Positions 1 to 6,465 of a stretch of 9,416 nt of DNA are shown piece by piece. The DNA is from Campylobacterales bacterium (GTDB taxonomy: Bacteria > Campylobacterota > Campylobacteria > Campylobacterales > JALSKU01): positions 1 to 9,416 of the forward strand of contig JALVXV010000203.1 of the NCBI GenBank assembly GCA_027038235.1. Reading direction: 5' to 3'. The notes below the pieces were generated by a model. The model had not been told where the DNA came from and made no database searches. It saw only the letters and a program-made list of their open reading frames with translations. A program made the translations under genes and the position numbers. Every line of letters starts with the position of its first letter. Position 1 is the first letter of the stretch.

Positions 1-1
1 A

Positions 2-127
2 CCATATGTCAAAGCTATGATCAACTACTTCAACCTTAGAATGCCTAACCAAGGTATGACTAAGAAACAAGTTGATGATATGATCGAATACTTCAAATGG
101 ATAGATAAAAACGCAAATCTATTCTAA
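2..127 (+). CDS. nosZ: Nitrous oxide reductase NosZ, C-terminal end (partial)
   Basis: The last 41 codons of a gene that enters from the left, ending in TAA at 125-127. The visible protein ends in helical sequence with an R-M-P-N-Q-G-M turn (Met at visible residue 14) followed by a helix containing DDMIEYFKWID. This looks like the distal Met-ligand loop and C-terminal helix of a small class I cytochrome c domain. NosZ of Campylobacterota is known to carry such a monohaem cytochrome c domain at its C-terminus, after the copper domains. Because nosB, nosD and nosG follow directly, the best call is the nosZ tail. The copper-binding parts and the CxxCH haem site lie outside the window, so the identity rests on context plus this short tail. 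Another monohaem cytochrome c gene is the main alternative. Confidence 0.8.
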   Translation, partial: PYVKAMINYFNLRMPNQGMTKKQVDDMIEYFKWIDKNANLF

Positions 128-132
128 AATAT

Positions 133-165
133 ATTACACCCTATCACTTATTGATAGGGTGTAAT
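133..165 (+). terminator. Perfect 14-bp hairpin after nosZ
   Basis: A perfect inverted repeat: ATTACACCCTATCA at 133-146, a 5-nt loop (147-151) and the exact reverse complement at 152-165. It starts 5 nt after the nosZ stop. The sequence after it is CTTATAAAAA, not a clean T-tract, so it may be a weak or partial terminator, or a 3' structure that protects abundant nosZ mRNA. It lies upstream of a separate promoter for nosB, which fits a role in separating nosZ expression from that of the accessory genes. Confidence 0.7.
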
Positions 166-198
166 CTTATAAAAAACTTAAAAATACACTTTTATGAC

Positions 199-212
199 TT
201 GATGAAAATCAA
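199..212 (+). promoter_or_regulatory. Crp/Fnr-family operator (TTGAT-N4-ATCAA)
   Basis: TTGATGAAAATCAA is a perfect dyad matching the Fnr-type consensus TTGAT-N4-ATCAA. Its centre (205.5) lies 41.5 bp before the start point predicted from the TATAAT at 235-240, the classical class II activator position. In Campylobacterota, nitrosative-stress and nos genes are controlled by Crp/Fnr-family regulators (for example NssR of Campylobacter and NssA/B/C of Wolinella), so a regulator of that family is the likely ligand. Which member binds cannot be read from the site. Confidence 0.8.
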
Positions 213-234
213 TAAAAAAAATAATTTATTACGA

Positions 235-240
235 TATAAT
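235..240 (+). promoter_or_regulatory. -10 element of the nosB promoter
   Basis: TATAAT is a consensus sigma-70 -10 hexamer and puts transcription start near 247, 23 nt before the nosB start codon. No good -35 hexamer is visible; the Crp/Fnr box takes that position, as expected for an activator-dependent promoter. A ribosome binding site AAAGGA (257-262) lies between the predicted start and the ATG. Confidence 0.75.
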
Positions 241-269
241 ACTGCACAAATTTTATAAAGGAATTCAAA

Positions 270-1073
270 ATGAATAAATCCCTCTTAAAATCAAGGATTT
301 TTGCATTGTTAGCACTAGGTATGCTTTTGTATTGGTTTGTTATACCTGCAGTACTTGCCCACAATGTAAAAGAACTTGTAGATACCGACCAGGCAAATAA
401 AATTTCACCACTTACTGAAAAGGTATGGAATTTTTACCAAAAAGGAAGATATGTAAGTCCAAATGCACCGGGTTTGGTAAAAGAGGACTTGAAAAAAACA
501 GGTCAAGTTCATCTTAAAAAGTTAATAGAAGGTGATGCTGAGATAAATGTTGTTACCGCTCCTATATGGTATGTTGCATTAGAGGCTCCAAACTATCCAA
601 AAGAGGCATTTCCGGAAGGTATTCCTGTTTATTATCACTTTGATGGTTTTAGCGGTGATGTTCATGAAATGAATACTATCAACCACTTTATAGGAATGGA
701 TCCTATGAAAAGAGGAGCTCCATATCTTAGGATGCTTGCACCCTATGCTTTAGTATTTTTAGCACTTCTTTTAGTATATTTTATACTTTATGATAGCAAG
801 ATACTAAATCTTTTGATGCTTATACCTGTAGCACTTCCTGCTATATTTTTAGGATTTTATGCATATTGGCTTTATTGGTTTGGACACCATATGCATGCAT
901 GGGGAGCATTTAAGATAAAACCATTTACTCCGACAGTTTTTGGTGATGGCAAGGTTGCTCAATTTACTACCCACTCATATCCCACATGGGGTTTTTGGGT
1001 GCTTATCGGTATAAGTTTATTATCACTTTTAGCACTTATTTCAAGAATAAAAGCTCAAAAACAAGAGGCATAA
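270..1073 (+). CDS. nosB: NosB, clade II nos cluster membrane protein
   Basis: This 267-aa protein sits where nosB lies in clade II clusters, directly after nosZ and before nosD. Four hydrophobic segments are visible: residues about 10-30 (signal anchor), 155-174, 178-204 and 239-258. A hydrophilic region at about 31-150 is probably periplasmic. Between the third and fourth segments is a conspicuous WFGHHMHAWG motif (His206, His207, Met208, His209) that could bind metal or haem, though this is inference. The ATG at 270 has AAAGGA 7 nt upstream. NosB is conserved among clade II N2O reducers and linked to N2O respiration, but its biochemical role is unsettled; electron transfer and maturation have both been proposed. 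It is the first gene after the Fnr-type promoter. Identification rests on size, topology and position. Confidence 0.85.
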   Translation: MNKSLLKSRIFALLALGMLLYWFVIPAVLAHNVKELVDTDQANKISPLTEKVWNFYQKGRYVSPNAPGLVKEDLKKTGQVHLKKLIEGDAEINVVTAPIWYVALEAPNYPKEAFPEGIPVYYHFDGFSGDVHEMNTINHFIGMDPMKRGAPYLRMLAPYALVFLALLLVYFILYDSKILNLLMLIPVALPAIFLGFYAYWLYWFGHHMHAWGAFKIKPFTPTVFGDGKVAQFTTHSYPTWGFWVLIGISLLSLLALISRIKAQKQEA

Positions 1074-1074
1074 T

Positions 1075-2322
1075 TTGAGAAAAATTATTTTGATAGTTCT
1101 CTCTTTTTCATCTATAATTTTTGCTAAAAATATACTCCAAGATGCTATAAATGCTGCAAAACCGGGCTCAAAATTGGAGCTACCAGCAGGTGTGTATAAA
1201 GGCAATATTGTAATAAATAAACCTCTTATAATAGATGGCAAAAACCAAAAAGCTATCATAGAAGGCGATGGAAAAGGAACAGTTGTATCTATAAAAAGTT
1301 CAAATGTAACTATCAAAAATTTAACTATTAGAGGAAGTGGCAATGAGCATGAAAGAGTTGATGCTGGAATTTCTGTAAAAAATGCCCACGGTTCAAATGA
1401 CTCTTTGATACGAAATGTTACTATAAAAAATAATCGTATAGTTGATTGTCTTTTTGGAATTGATTTGCAGATGGTAAGCAATTCTAAGATATTAGATAAC
1501 TATATCACATCAAAAAAGTACTCTTTAGGACTTAGAGGTGATGGGATAAGACTATGGTATAGCAATGATAACCTTTTAAGAGGTAACATCCTTTACAAAT
1601 CAAGAGATTTTGTTGTTTGGTATAGTCATGGAAACTTGATAGAGAAAAATAGAGGCGAATATGGAAGATACTCTTTGCACTTTATGTATGCAGGTAAAAA
1701 TATAGTAAAAGATAATGTCTATAAGCACAATTCTGTAGGGATTTACTTTATGTATTCCAAAGATAGTGAAGCCTATGGTAATTTGATAGAAAATTCCATG
1801 GGTACTACTGGTCTTGGAATAGGGCTTAAAGACTCATCAAATTTTACCATAAAAAATAATACCATCATATATTGTGCAAGAGGATTTTTTATAGATAGAT
1901 CTCCTTTTCAGCCAGATACCCATAACTATATAGAGAATAACAAGATCTTATATAATAGTATTGGAGTAAAGTTTCACTCCTTAAGTATTGCCAATATTTT
2001 TAAGCACAATATTTTAAAGGGCAACATGGAAAATATTGTAAATGATTCATACAATACTAGAGTTGCTCAAAATTTTTGGGATGAAAACTATTGGGATGAT
2101 TATGAGGGTTTTGATAGAAATCGTGATGGTATAGGTGATAACCCTTATATTGACTACCAATATGCTGATAAGATTTGGCTATTAAACCCAAATATAAGAT
2201 TTTTTTATGGATCTCCTGTGATATCCATACTAAATTTTATAGCAAAGTTGGCTCCTATATCAGAGCCTTTAAAATTACTAGAGGATAAACACCCAATTAT
2301 GGAAGAGAGTAAGATACTATGA
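1075..2322 (+). CDS. nosD: NosD, periplasmic beta-helix protein for NosZ copper-centre maturation
   Basis: A 415-aa protein with an N-terminal signal peptide (basic start, hydrophobic core to about residue 17) followed by repeated Asn-rich rungs of a right-handed parallel beta-helix of the NosD/CASH type, to about residue 330. The C-terminal part has the family's signature region with NFWDENYWDDY and DRNRDGIGDNPY. NosD works with the NosFY transporter to build the CuZ copper-sulfur cluster of NosZ in the periplasm. The start codon is TTG, one base after the nosB stop, supported by AAGAGG at 1063-1068 with a 6-nt spacer and by the signal peptide that begins there. The stop overlaps the nosG start (ATGA), so the two are probably translationally coupled. 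Length is typical of the family. Confidence 0.95.
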   Translation: MRKIILIVLSFSSIIFAKNILQDAINAAKPGSKLELPAGVYKGNIVINKPLIIDGKNQKAIIEGDGKGTVVSIKSSNVTIKNLTIRGSGNEHERVDAGISVKNAHGSNDSLIRNVTIKNNRIVDCLFGIDLQMVSNSKILDNYITSKKYSLGLRGDGIRLWYSNDNLLRGNILYKSRDFVVWYSHGNLIEKNRGEYGRYSLHFMYAGKNIVKDNVYKHNSVGIYFMYSKDSEAYGNLIENSMGTTGLGIGLKDSSNFTIKNNTIIYCARGFFIDRSPFQPDTHNYIENNKILYNSIGVKFHSLSIANIFKHNILKGNMENIVNDSYNTRVAQNFWDENYWDDYEGFDRNRDGIGDNPYIDYQYADKIWLLNPNIRFFYGSPVISILNFIAKLAPISEPLKLLEDKHPIMEESKIL

Positions 2323-3110
2323 CACCACAAGATAAAAAAAGAAGAGATTTTATAAAAAAGGCTACAGGACTAGGCATATTAGGAGTTGTATCTGCTGGAG
2401 GTATTGCTTTAGCACCTGACTTTAAGCCTGAAGAAAAGAGACTTAGACCCCCAGGTGCAGTACCAGAGGAAAACTATCTCTCGCTTTGCATAAAGTGTGG
2501 ACAGTGTTTACAAGTATGCCCTTATGACTGTATAAAGTTAGAAGATATTGAGGGCAAAGCAGGTTTTGGAACAGCATATATAGTTCCTAAAGAGAGAGGT
2601 TGCTATCTTTGTAAAGCATTTCCATGTATATTAGCTTGTCCTACTGGAGCACTAGACCATGAAAGTGATAGTATAGAGAAGGTCCACATGGGTGTTGCTA
2701 TAGTCAAAAGAGCAAATGCTTGTCTAGCACTTACAAATAAAAAGGTTCCAAAAAGTGCAATAGATAGGATATATGATCATACTAAAGTTCTATCAAAGCA
2801 AGAGAGAGAGCAAAAAAAGGTCAAGATAGATCCAAATGATCCTGAAAAATATGTACTACAAAAGCAGGTTTTGGAAAAATTGGATAAATTTGAGGGAGAG
2901 GATTGTACAATCTGTGCAGATATGTGTCCTTTTATACCTGATCCATCTCTTGCTATAGGCATGGTAGATCATAAAAGTGGTAAGTTGCCTGAGATAAGAG
3001 AGGCTTGTGTTGGGTGTGGAGCTTGTGTAGAGCTTTGCCCTACTAATGTTCTTGAGATAATTCCTAGAGCAACTTACAAAGAGATATATGGGGGGAGCAA
3101 AAATGGCTAA
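2319..3110 (+). CDS. nosG: NosG, periplasmic NapG-type ferredoxin with four [4Fe-4S] clusters
   Basis: A 263-aa protein with a twin-arginine leader (KKRRDFIKK at residues 6-14, then a hydrophobic stretch), so it is likely exported folded by Tat. Four cluster motifs are visible: Cys57/60/63/67, Cys95/98/103/107, Cys196/199/203 with Cys135 as the probable fourth ligand, and Cys230/233/236/240. This matches NapG/MauM-type ferredoxins. In clade II clusters, NosG pairs with the membrane protein NosH and is proposed to form a menaquinol dehydrogenase that feeds electrons to NosZ through NosC1 and NosC2. It overlaps nosD by 4 nt, and its end contains the nosC1 start. It is called NosG rather than NapG because of its position in the nos operon. 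Confidence 0.93.
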   Translation: MTPQDKKRRDFIKKATGLGILGVVSAGGIALAPDFKPEEKRLRPPGAVPEENYLSLCIKCGQCLQVCPYDCIKLEDIEGKAGFGTAYIVPKERGCYLCKAFPCILACPTGALDHESDSIEKVHMGVAIVKRANACLALTNKKVPKSAIDRIYDHTKVLSKQEREQKKVKIDPNDPEKYVLQKQVLEKLDKFEGEDCTICADMCPFIPDPSLAIGMVDHKSGKLPEIREACVGCGACVELCPTNVLEIIPRATYKEIYGGSKNG

Positions 3111-3693
3111 ATTAAAATATATAATACTATTTTCGATAGTATTGATGGCATTTAGTGGGTGTGGCAATAAGAAAAAAGATGAGAGTAGTGCTAATGATAC
3201 TCCAAAGCAAGGAGTGATAAAAGTAACACAAAATGCTATAAAAACTGAGACAAAGAGTGAGGATTCTAAACAAAATAGTGGTCAGTTTTACTACTCTTAT
3301 AATGAGGAAGACAAATCCAAAACTGCAAAATCAATTGATAAGTACGAAGAGGATACTAAGCAACAAAGAACGACTATAGATGCTTATCTTCATATAAGAT
3401 CTCCTTATGAGAGGATAAAGATAAATTTGATGATAAACAAACTAAGTCATGACTTTATTGTGCACTGTTCGGCTTGTCATGATGATTATGGCAATGGTGT
3501 TATAGGACCATCACTTCTTGGTAAAGATGGAAATTTTATCTATGGAAGACTTATAGACTTCAAGACTGGCAAGAGAAAAAATATTTTGATGAAAGCTCTT
3601 GTGTCTAAAATGGATGATAAAAAACTTAAAGCTATCTCAGATGAGATAGCTGACTTTAATGCAAAATTACTAAAATTAAGGAATGGAAAATGA
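3103..3693 (+). CDS. nosC1: NosC1, monohaem c-type cytochrome, probable lipoprotein
   Basis: A 196-aa protein with one haem c site, Cys122-S-A-Cys125-His126, then a GVIGPSLLGKDG segment typical of small class I cytochromes. Candidate distal ligands are the two Met residues in ILMKALVSKMDD. The leader ends in AFSGC, a plausible lipobox with Cys20 as the lipid-modified residue. A charged, low-complexity linker of about 90 residues separates it from the haem domain. ATG at 3103 is preferred to the in-frame ATG at 3088 because the GGGGGAG ribosome binding site (3091-3097) lies between them, 5-6 nt from the second. The start overlaps the nosG end by 8 nt. NosC1 is proposed to pass electrons between NosGH and the NosZ cytochrome domain. 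The haem domain clearly resembles that of the next gene. Confidence 0.88.
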   Translation: MAKLKYIILFSIVLMAFSGCGNKKKDESSANDTPKQGVIKVTQNAIKTETKSEDSKQNSGQFYYSYNEEDKSKTAKSIDKYEEDTKQQRTTIDAYLHIRSPYERIKINLMINKLSHDFIVHCSACHDDYGNGVIGPSLLGKDGNFIYGRLIDFKTGKRKNILMKALVSKMDDKKLKAISDEIADFNAKLLKLRNGK

Positions 3694-4220
3694 TTAGACA
3701 TATTATTGCGGCGATTGCTACTGTACTTGCACTATGGGCTAGTTACTATATGTACACACTCGATAAAGAGGTTCAAAAACTTAAAGAGATACATCGTATT
3801 ATAAAAGCTTCTGAGATTAAAGTCCAACTTAAAAAACCTGTGATTTCAAGAGTAAATGTGCAAAAAAACAGTAAAGCAGAGGCTGAAAAACAGTTACAAG
3901 CTAAGAATAAAGAGTTAGATCAAAAACTACAAGCTCTTAAGAATAAAGCTGGTAATATAGCAGCATTTAAAGTGAGTAAACTTTATAAACAAAATTGCTC
4001 ATCTTGTCATGGTGTTAATGGAAAGGGTATTATAGGACCTAGTCTTGTTGGCAAGTCAAAAGAGTTTATCTTGGAGCAGTTAAAAGAGTTTAAATCAGGC
4101 AAGAGAAAAAACTATGTAATGTATGGCTTACTTCAAAAGATGGATGATGAAAAGTTAAATAATTTAGCAACAGAGATTTCAACTTTTAAAGAGAAGTGGG
4201 ATAAATATAATAACCAATAA
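3690..4220 (+). CDS. nosC2: NosC2, membrane-anchored monohaem c-type cytochrome
   Basis: A 176-aa protein with an uncleaved N-terminal membrane anchor (residues about 4-22), a Lys/Glu/Gln-rich predicted coiled coil (about 60-88) and a haem c domain with Cys103-S-S-Cys106-His107. Met144 or Met151 may be the distal ligand. GIIGPSLVGK, EFKSGKRKN and KMDDEKL correspond closely to segments of NosC1, so the two are tandem paralogues with different anchors (membrane helix here, lipid there). The ATG overlaps the nosC1 stop (ATGA), with AAGGA upstream. The proposed role is periplasmic electron transfer to NosZ. The coiled coil may set the reach of the haem domain from the membrane or mediate pairing, which is inference. 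Confidence 0.88.
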   Translation: MIRHIIAAIATVLALWASYYMYTLDKEVQKLKEIHRIIKASEIKVQLKKPVISRVNVQKNSKAEAEKQLQAKNKELDQKLQALKNKAGNIAAFKVSKLYKQNCSSCHGVNGKGIIGPSLVGKSKEFILEQLKEFKSGKRKNYVMYGLLQKMDDEKLNNLATEISTFKEKWDKYNNQ

Positions 4221-4232
4221 AAGGCAAAGTTT

Positions 4233-5144
4233 ATGGATAGATATCATGATAGTGGAAGGGAGCTTGTAAGAGCTTCCTTGCTTTCAACCCTGATAGAGAA
4301 AAATAAAGATGGCAAGACAAGACTTACTTGGAGAGCTTGGAGATGGATAAGTATCATTGTGATAAACCTTTTCTTTTTTCTATCATTTAATGCCGATGTT
4401 CAAGTACTTGAAGGAACTTTAAACGGTTCAAGACTTTTAGGCTTTCATCTGATAGATCTTTTTACAGGACTTGAGATATTTGCTGCAGAGCATCATGTGC
4501 ACACCAATGTCATCATAGGAACAGTAACACTCCTAGTTTTTTATATACTTGTTGGTGGAAAAGCATATTGCGGTTGGGTATGTCCTTATGGGTTTTTAAG
4601 CGAAATCGGTGAGCATATACATTTGATACTTGTTAGAAAAAAGATCATTAAAGAGAGAAAATTTGACCCTAGAGTTAGATTTTTCTTTTGGGCTGTTTTT
4701 TTAATAGCCGCTGCAGTAGATGGATATCTTGTATTTGAAGTTATAAACCCTATAGGAATTTTGAGTAGATTTATCGTCTATGGATGGAGTTTGGCTATAG
4801 TTTGGGTGATAGTTATACTCCTTTTTGAGATATTTGTTTCAAGAAGAGCATGGTGTAAATATGTATGTCCTGTCGGTACTACATATAATCTTGTAGGCTG
4901 GGCAAGTGCCACAAGGGTTCAATGGGATAACGATAAGTGTGATCACTGTGGAGCATGTTTGCAAGTTTGTCCCGAAGAGCATGTCTTAGAGTTTACAAAG
5001 CCTAAACATGATAAAGAGAGAAGAGAAAAAGGCAAAACAAAGCAATTGGTTATAAATGGTGATTGTATAATGTGTGGTAGATGTTTTGATGTTTGCCATA
5101 CAGATGCTTATAATTTCCAATTTAGACTAAAGAATTTGGTATGA
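4233..5144 (+). CDS. nosH: NosH, NapH-type membrane quinol-oxidising Fe-S protein
   Basis: A 303-aa protein of the NapH/NosR-C-terminal family. Hydrophobic segments lie at about 38-52, 92-108, 148-168 and 182-202. The two family CxxxCP motifs are CGWVCP (Cys113, Cys117) and CKYVCP (Cys208, Cys212). Two [4Fe-4S] motifs follow in the C-terminal cytoplasmic domain: Cys236/239/242/246 and Cys278/281/284/288. The last motif ends in Cys-His, not the usual Cys-Pro. NosH with NosG is thought to oxidise menaquinol and replace NosR, which is not seen here. The start has AAAAGG upstream (4219-4224), and the gap after nosC2 is only 12 nt. The stop overlaps the nosF start (ATGA), suggesting coupling. Confidence 0.93.
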   Translation: MDRYHDSGRELVRASLLSTLIEKNKDGKTRLTWRAWRWISIIVINLFFFLSFNADVQVLEGTLNGSRLLGFHLIDLFTGLEIFAAEHHVHTNVIIGTVTLLVFYILVGGKAYCGWVCPYGFLSEIGEHIHLILVRKKIIKERKFDPRVRFFFWAVFLIAAAVDGYLVFEVINPIGILSRFIVYGWSLAIVWVIVILLFEIFVSRRAWCKYVCPVGTTYNLVGWASATRVQWDNDKCDHCGACLQVCPEEHVLEFTKPKHDKERREKGKTKQLVINGDCIMCGRCFDVCHTDAYNFQFRLKNLV

Positions 5145-5794
5145 TAGTTGATATAAAACAAGCTGTAAAAAGTTTTGGAGATGTTAATGTACTTGACAAT
5201 ATAACTTTAAAGATTAATGAGGGTGATAAGATAGCGATGCTTGGACCTAACGGTGCTGGTAAAACGACCCTCATAAGAGCTATAATGGGTTATTATAGAT
5301 TAAATGGTGGCAAGATAGAAGTAGATGGGATGGATCCGGTTTTTAATAGAACTAAAATACTTAAAAAGATAAGCTTTATTCCTCAACTTCCACCGCCTAT
5401 TAAAATATCTTTAAACGATTTGATAGATTATATTTGTATTACAACAGGTGTTCAAAAGGAGCGGATAATAAAAGAGGCTGAAGATATGGAGCTTGATGTA
5501 GGGCAAAATATCAACAAGCCCTTTTTTAAACTCTCTGGTGGGATGAAACAAAAGTTTTTGATAGCTATAGCACTTGCTAGAAAGAGTGAACTTTATATAT
5601 TTGATGAGCCTACTGCAAACCTTGATCCAAAAGGAAGAGAAAATTTTTATCATCTTTTAAAAAATTTAGATGAAAAAAGTTCAGTAATATATGTTACTCA
5701 TCGTCTTGAGGATTTAGAAGGTTTGATAAATAGGCTTATATATCTTGATATTGGTAAAGTTACTGAAGACAAGGAAATTAAAGCCAAGAGCTAA
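5141..5794 (+). CDS. nosF: NosF, ABC-transporter ATPase for NosZ maturation
   Basis: A 217-aa ABC ATPase with all core motifs: Walker A GPNGAGKT (residues 35-42), Q-loop Gln82, signature LSGGM (131-135), Walker B LYIFDEPT (151-158), D-loop NLDP and switch His187. It energises the NosFY transporter, which with NosD supports CuZ cluster assembly, probably by exporting a sulfur species. The protein ends soon after the nucleotide-binding fold, whereas NosF of denitrifying Proteobacteria is nearer 300 residues. Its last codons, Ala-Lys-Ser, and the TAA stop lie inside a heptad repeat array, so the present C-terminus may have been set by that element. The ATG overlaps the nosH stop. Confidence 0.93.
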   Translation: MIVDIKQAVKSFGDVNVLDNITLKINEGDKIAMLGPNGAGKTTLIRAIMGYYRLNGGKIEVDGMDPVFNRTKILKKISFIPQLPPPIKISLNDLIDYICITTGVQKERIIKEAEDMELDVGQNINKPFFKLSGGMKQKFLIAIALARKSELYIFDEPTANLDPKGRENFYHLLKNLDEKSSVIYVTHRLEDLEGLINRLIYLDIGKVTEDKEIKAKS

Positions 5795-5880
5795 GAGCTT
5801 AGAGCTTAGAGCAGTAGTCATATTTGCAACTTTGTTGCAAATATTTAAAAGCTCTTGGCTCTTAGCTCTTGGCTCTAAGC
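5783..5880 (+). repeat. Inverted heptad-array element A with central palindrome (nosF/nosL)
   Basis: The left arm (5783-5812) is four 7-nt units GCCAAGA, GCTAAGA, GCTTAGA, GCTTAGA plus GC. The right arm (5851-5880) is GCTCTTG, GCTCTTA, GCTCTTG, GCTCTAA plus GC, the inverted form. Both arms are exactly 30 nt. The 38-nt middle holds a perfect 11-bp inverted repeat, ATATTTGCAAC (5820-5830) and its complement (5834-5844), with a TTT loop. Arms pair fully at the constant GC and GA positions and partly at the variable ones; shifting by one unit gives 16 perfect pairs. The left arm contains the nosF stop, and the right arm ends at CTAAGCTTTTT just before the nosL ribosome binding site. The element resembles a small non-coding repeat of REP or MITE type; no known family is recognised. 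Confidence 0.9.
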
Positions 5881-5904
5881 TTTTTCCAAAAAGGAGCAAG
5901 GGAT

Positions 5905-6378
5905 TTGAAAAGAGCAATTTTTTTAGCATTATCACTTTTGTTTGTTTTAAATTTCACCGGATGTGAAAAAAAGGATAAAACAAAGCCTGTAAAAATGCAC
6001 TGGGATAGAGATATGTGCGAAAGATGCGATATGGCTATAAGTGAGAGAAAGTATGCTGTTCAAGTTATCGACCCTAAAACAGGAAAACACTATCTCTTTG
6101 ATGATATAGGGTGTGCAGTTTTATGGATGGATGAATATAAAATACCTTGGAGAGATAAGGCTATTATATGGATAACAGATGCAAAAACAGGGGAGTGGAT
6201 AGATGCTAAAAAAGCTTTATATACTGATGATAGGATAACTCCAATGGCTTATGGCATAGCAGCTTTTACAAAAAAAACTCTTCCAAAGGGTGAAAAGTCT
6301 TTAACCTTGCAAGAGGCTGTTAAGATTATACACAAGATCGAGGAATTTAATAAACAAAGAGATAAAAACAATAAATAG
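5905..6378 (+). CDS. nosL: NosL, copper-chaperone lipoprotein
   Basis: A 157-aa lipoprotein: basic start, hydrophobic leader, and FTGC lipobox with Cys20 as lipid anchor. The NosL copper motif MCERCDM (Cys38, Cys41, Met43) is intact, followed by the family's YLFDDIGC segment (Cys70) and a C-terminal WITDAKTGEWIDAKKALY block. NosL binds Cu(I) and is thought to deliver copper for CuZ assembly with NosDFY. The start is TTG at 5905, supported by AAGGAG (5891-5896) with an 8-nt spacer; a longer reading from 5869 would begin inside repeat element A with no ribosome binding site. The TAG stop abuts repeat element B. The order F-L-Y differs from the F-Y-L order of many clusters. Confidence 0.92.
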   Translation: MKRAIFLALSLLFVLNFTGCEKKDKTKPVKMHWDRDMCERCDMAISERKYAVQVIDPKTGKHYLFDDIGCAVLWMDEYKIPWRDKAIIWITDAKTGEWIDAKKALYTDDRITPMAYGIAAFTKKTLPKGEKSLTLQEAVKIIHKIEEFNKQRDKNNK

Positions 6379-6445
6379 CTTAGAGCTTGGAGCTTAGAGC
6401 TTAGAGCAAAAAAAGGCTCTTAGCTCTTTGCACTAAGCTTTTAGC
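6378..6445 (+). repeat. Inverted heptad-array element B without core (nosL/nosY)
   Basis: The left arm (6378-6407) is GCTTAGA, GCTTGGA, GCTTAGA, GCTTAGA plus GC. The right arm (6416-6445) is GCTCTTA, GCTCTTT, GCACTAA, GCTTTTA plus GC. GC recurs every 7 nt five times in each arm, so both are again 30 nt. The loop is only AAAAAAAG (6408-6415); the palindromic core of elements A and C is absent. The first G belongs to the nosL stop codon TAG. The last units of the right arm are the most diverged. Confidence 0.88.
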
Positions 6446-6465
6446 TAAATCCGAAGGATTTCAGA

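Noticed and set aside
1041..1481. Minus-strand frame opposite nosD (and similar ones opposite nosG, nosF and the last genes)
   Set aside because: These are shadows of strongly supported + strand genes in AT-rich DNA, without a ribosome binding site or recognisable domains.
3088..3102. nosC1 start at ATG 3088
   Set aside because: The GGGGGAG ribosome binding site lies after this codon and serves the ATG at 3103.
5869..5904. Longer nosL reading from a TTG at 5869
   Set aside because: That start lies inside the right arm of element A with no ribosome binding site, while TTG 5905 has AAGGAG at a good distance and begins exactly at a lipoprotein leader.
5745..5966. Open frames on both strands running through element A
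   Set aside because: They consist of heptad repeat translated in other frames and overlap nosF and nosL; there is no ribosome binding site or plausible protein.
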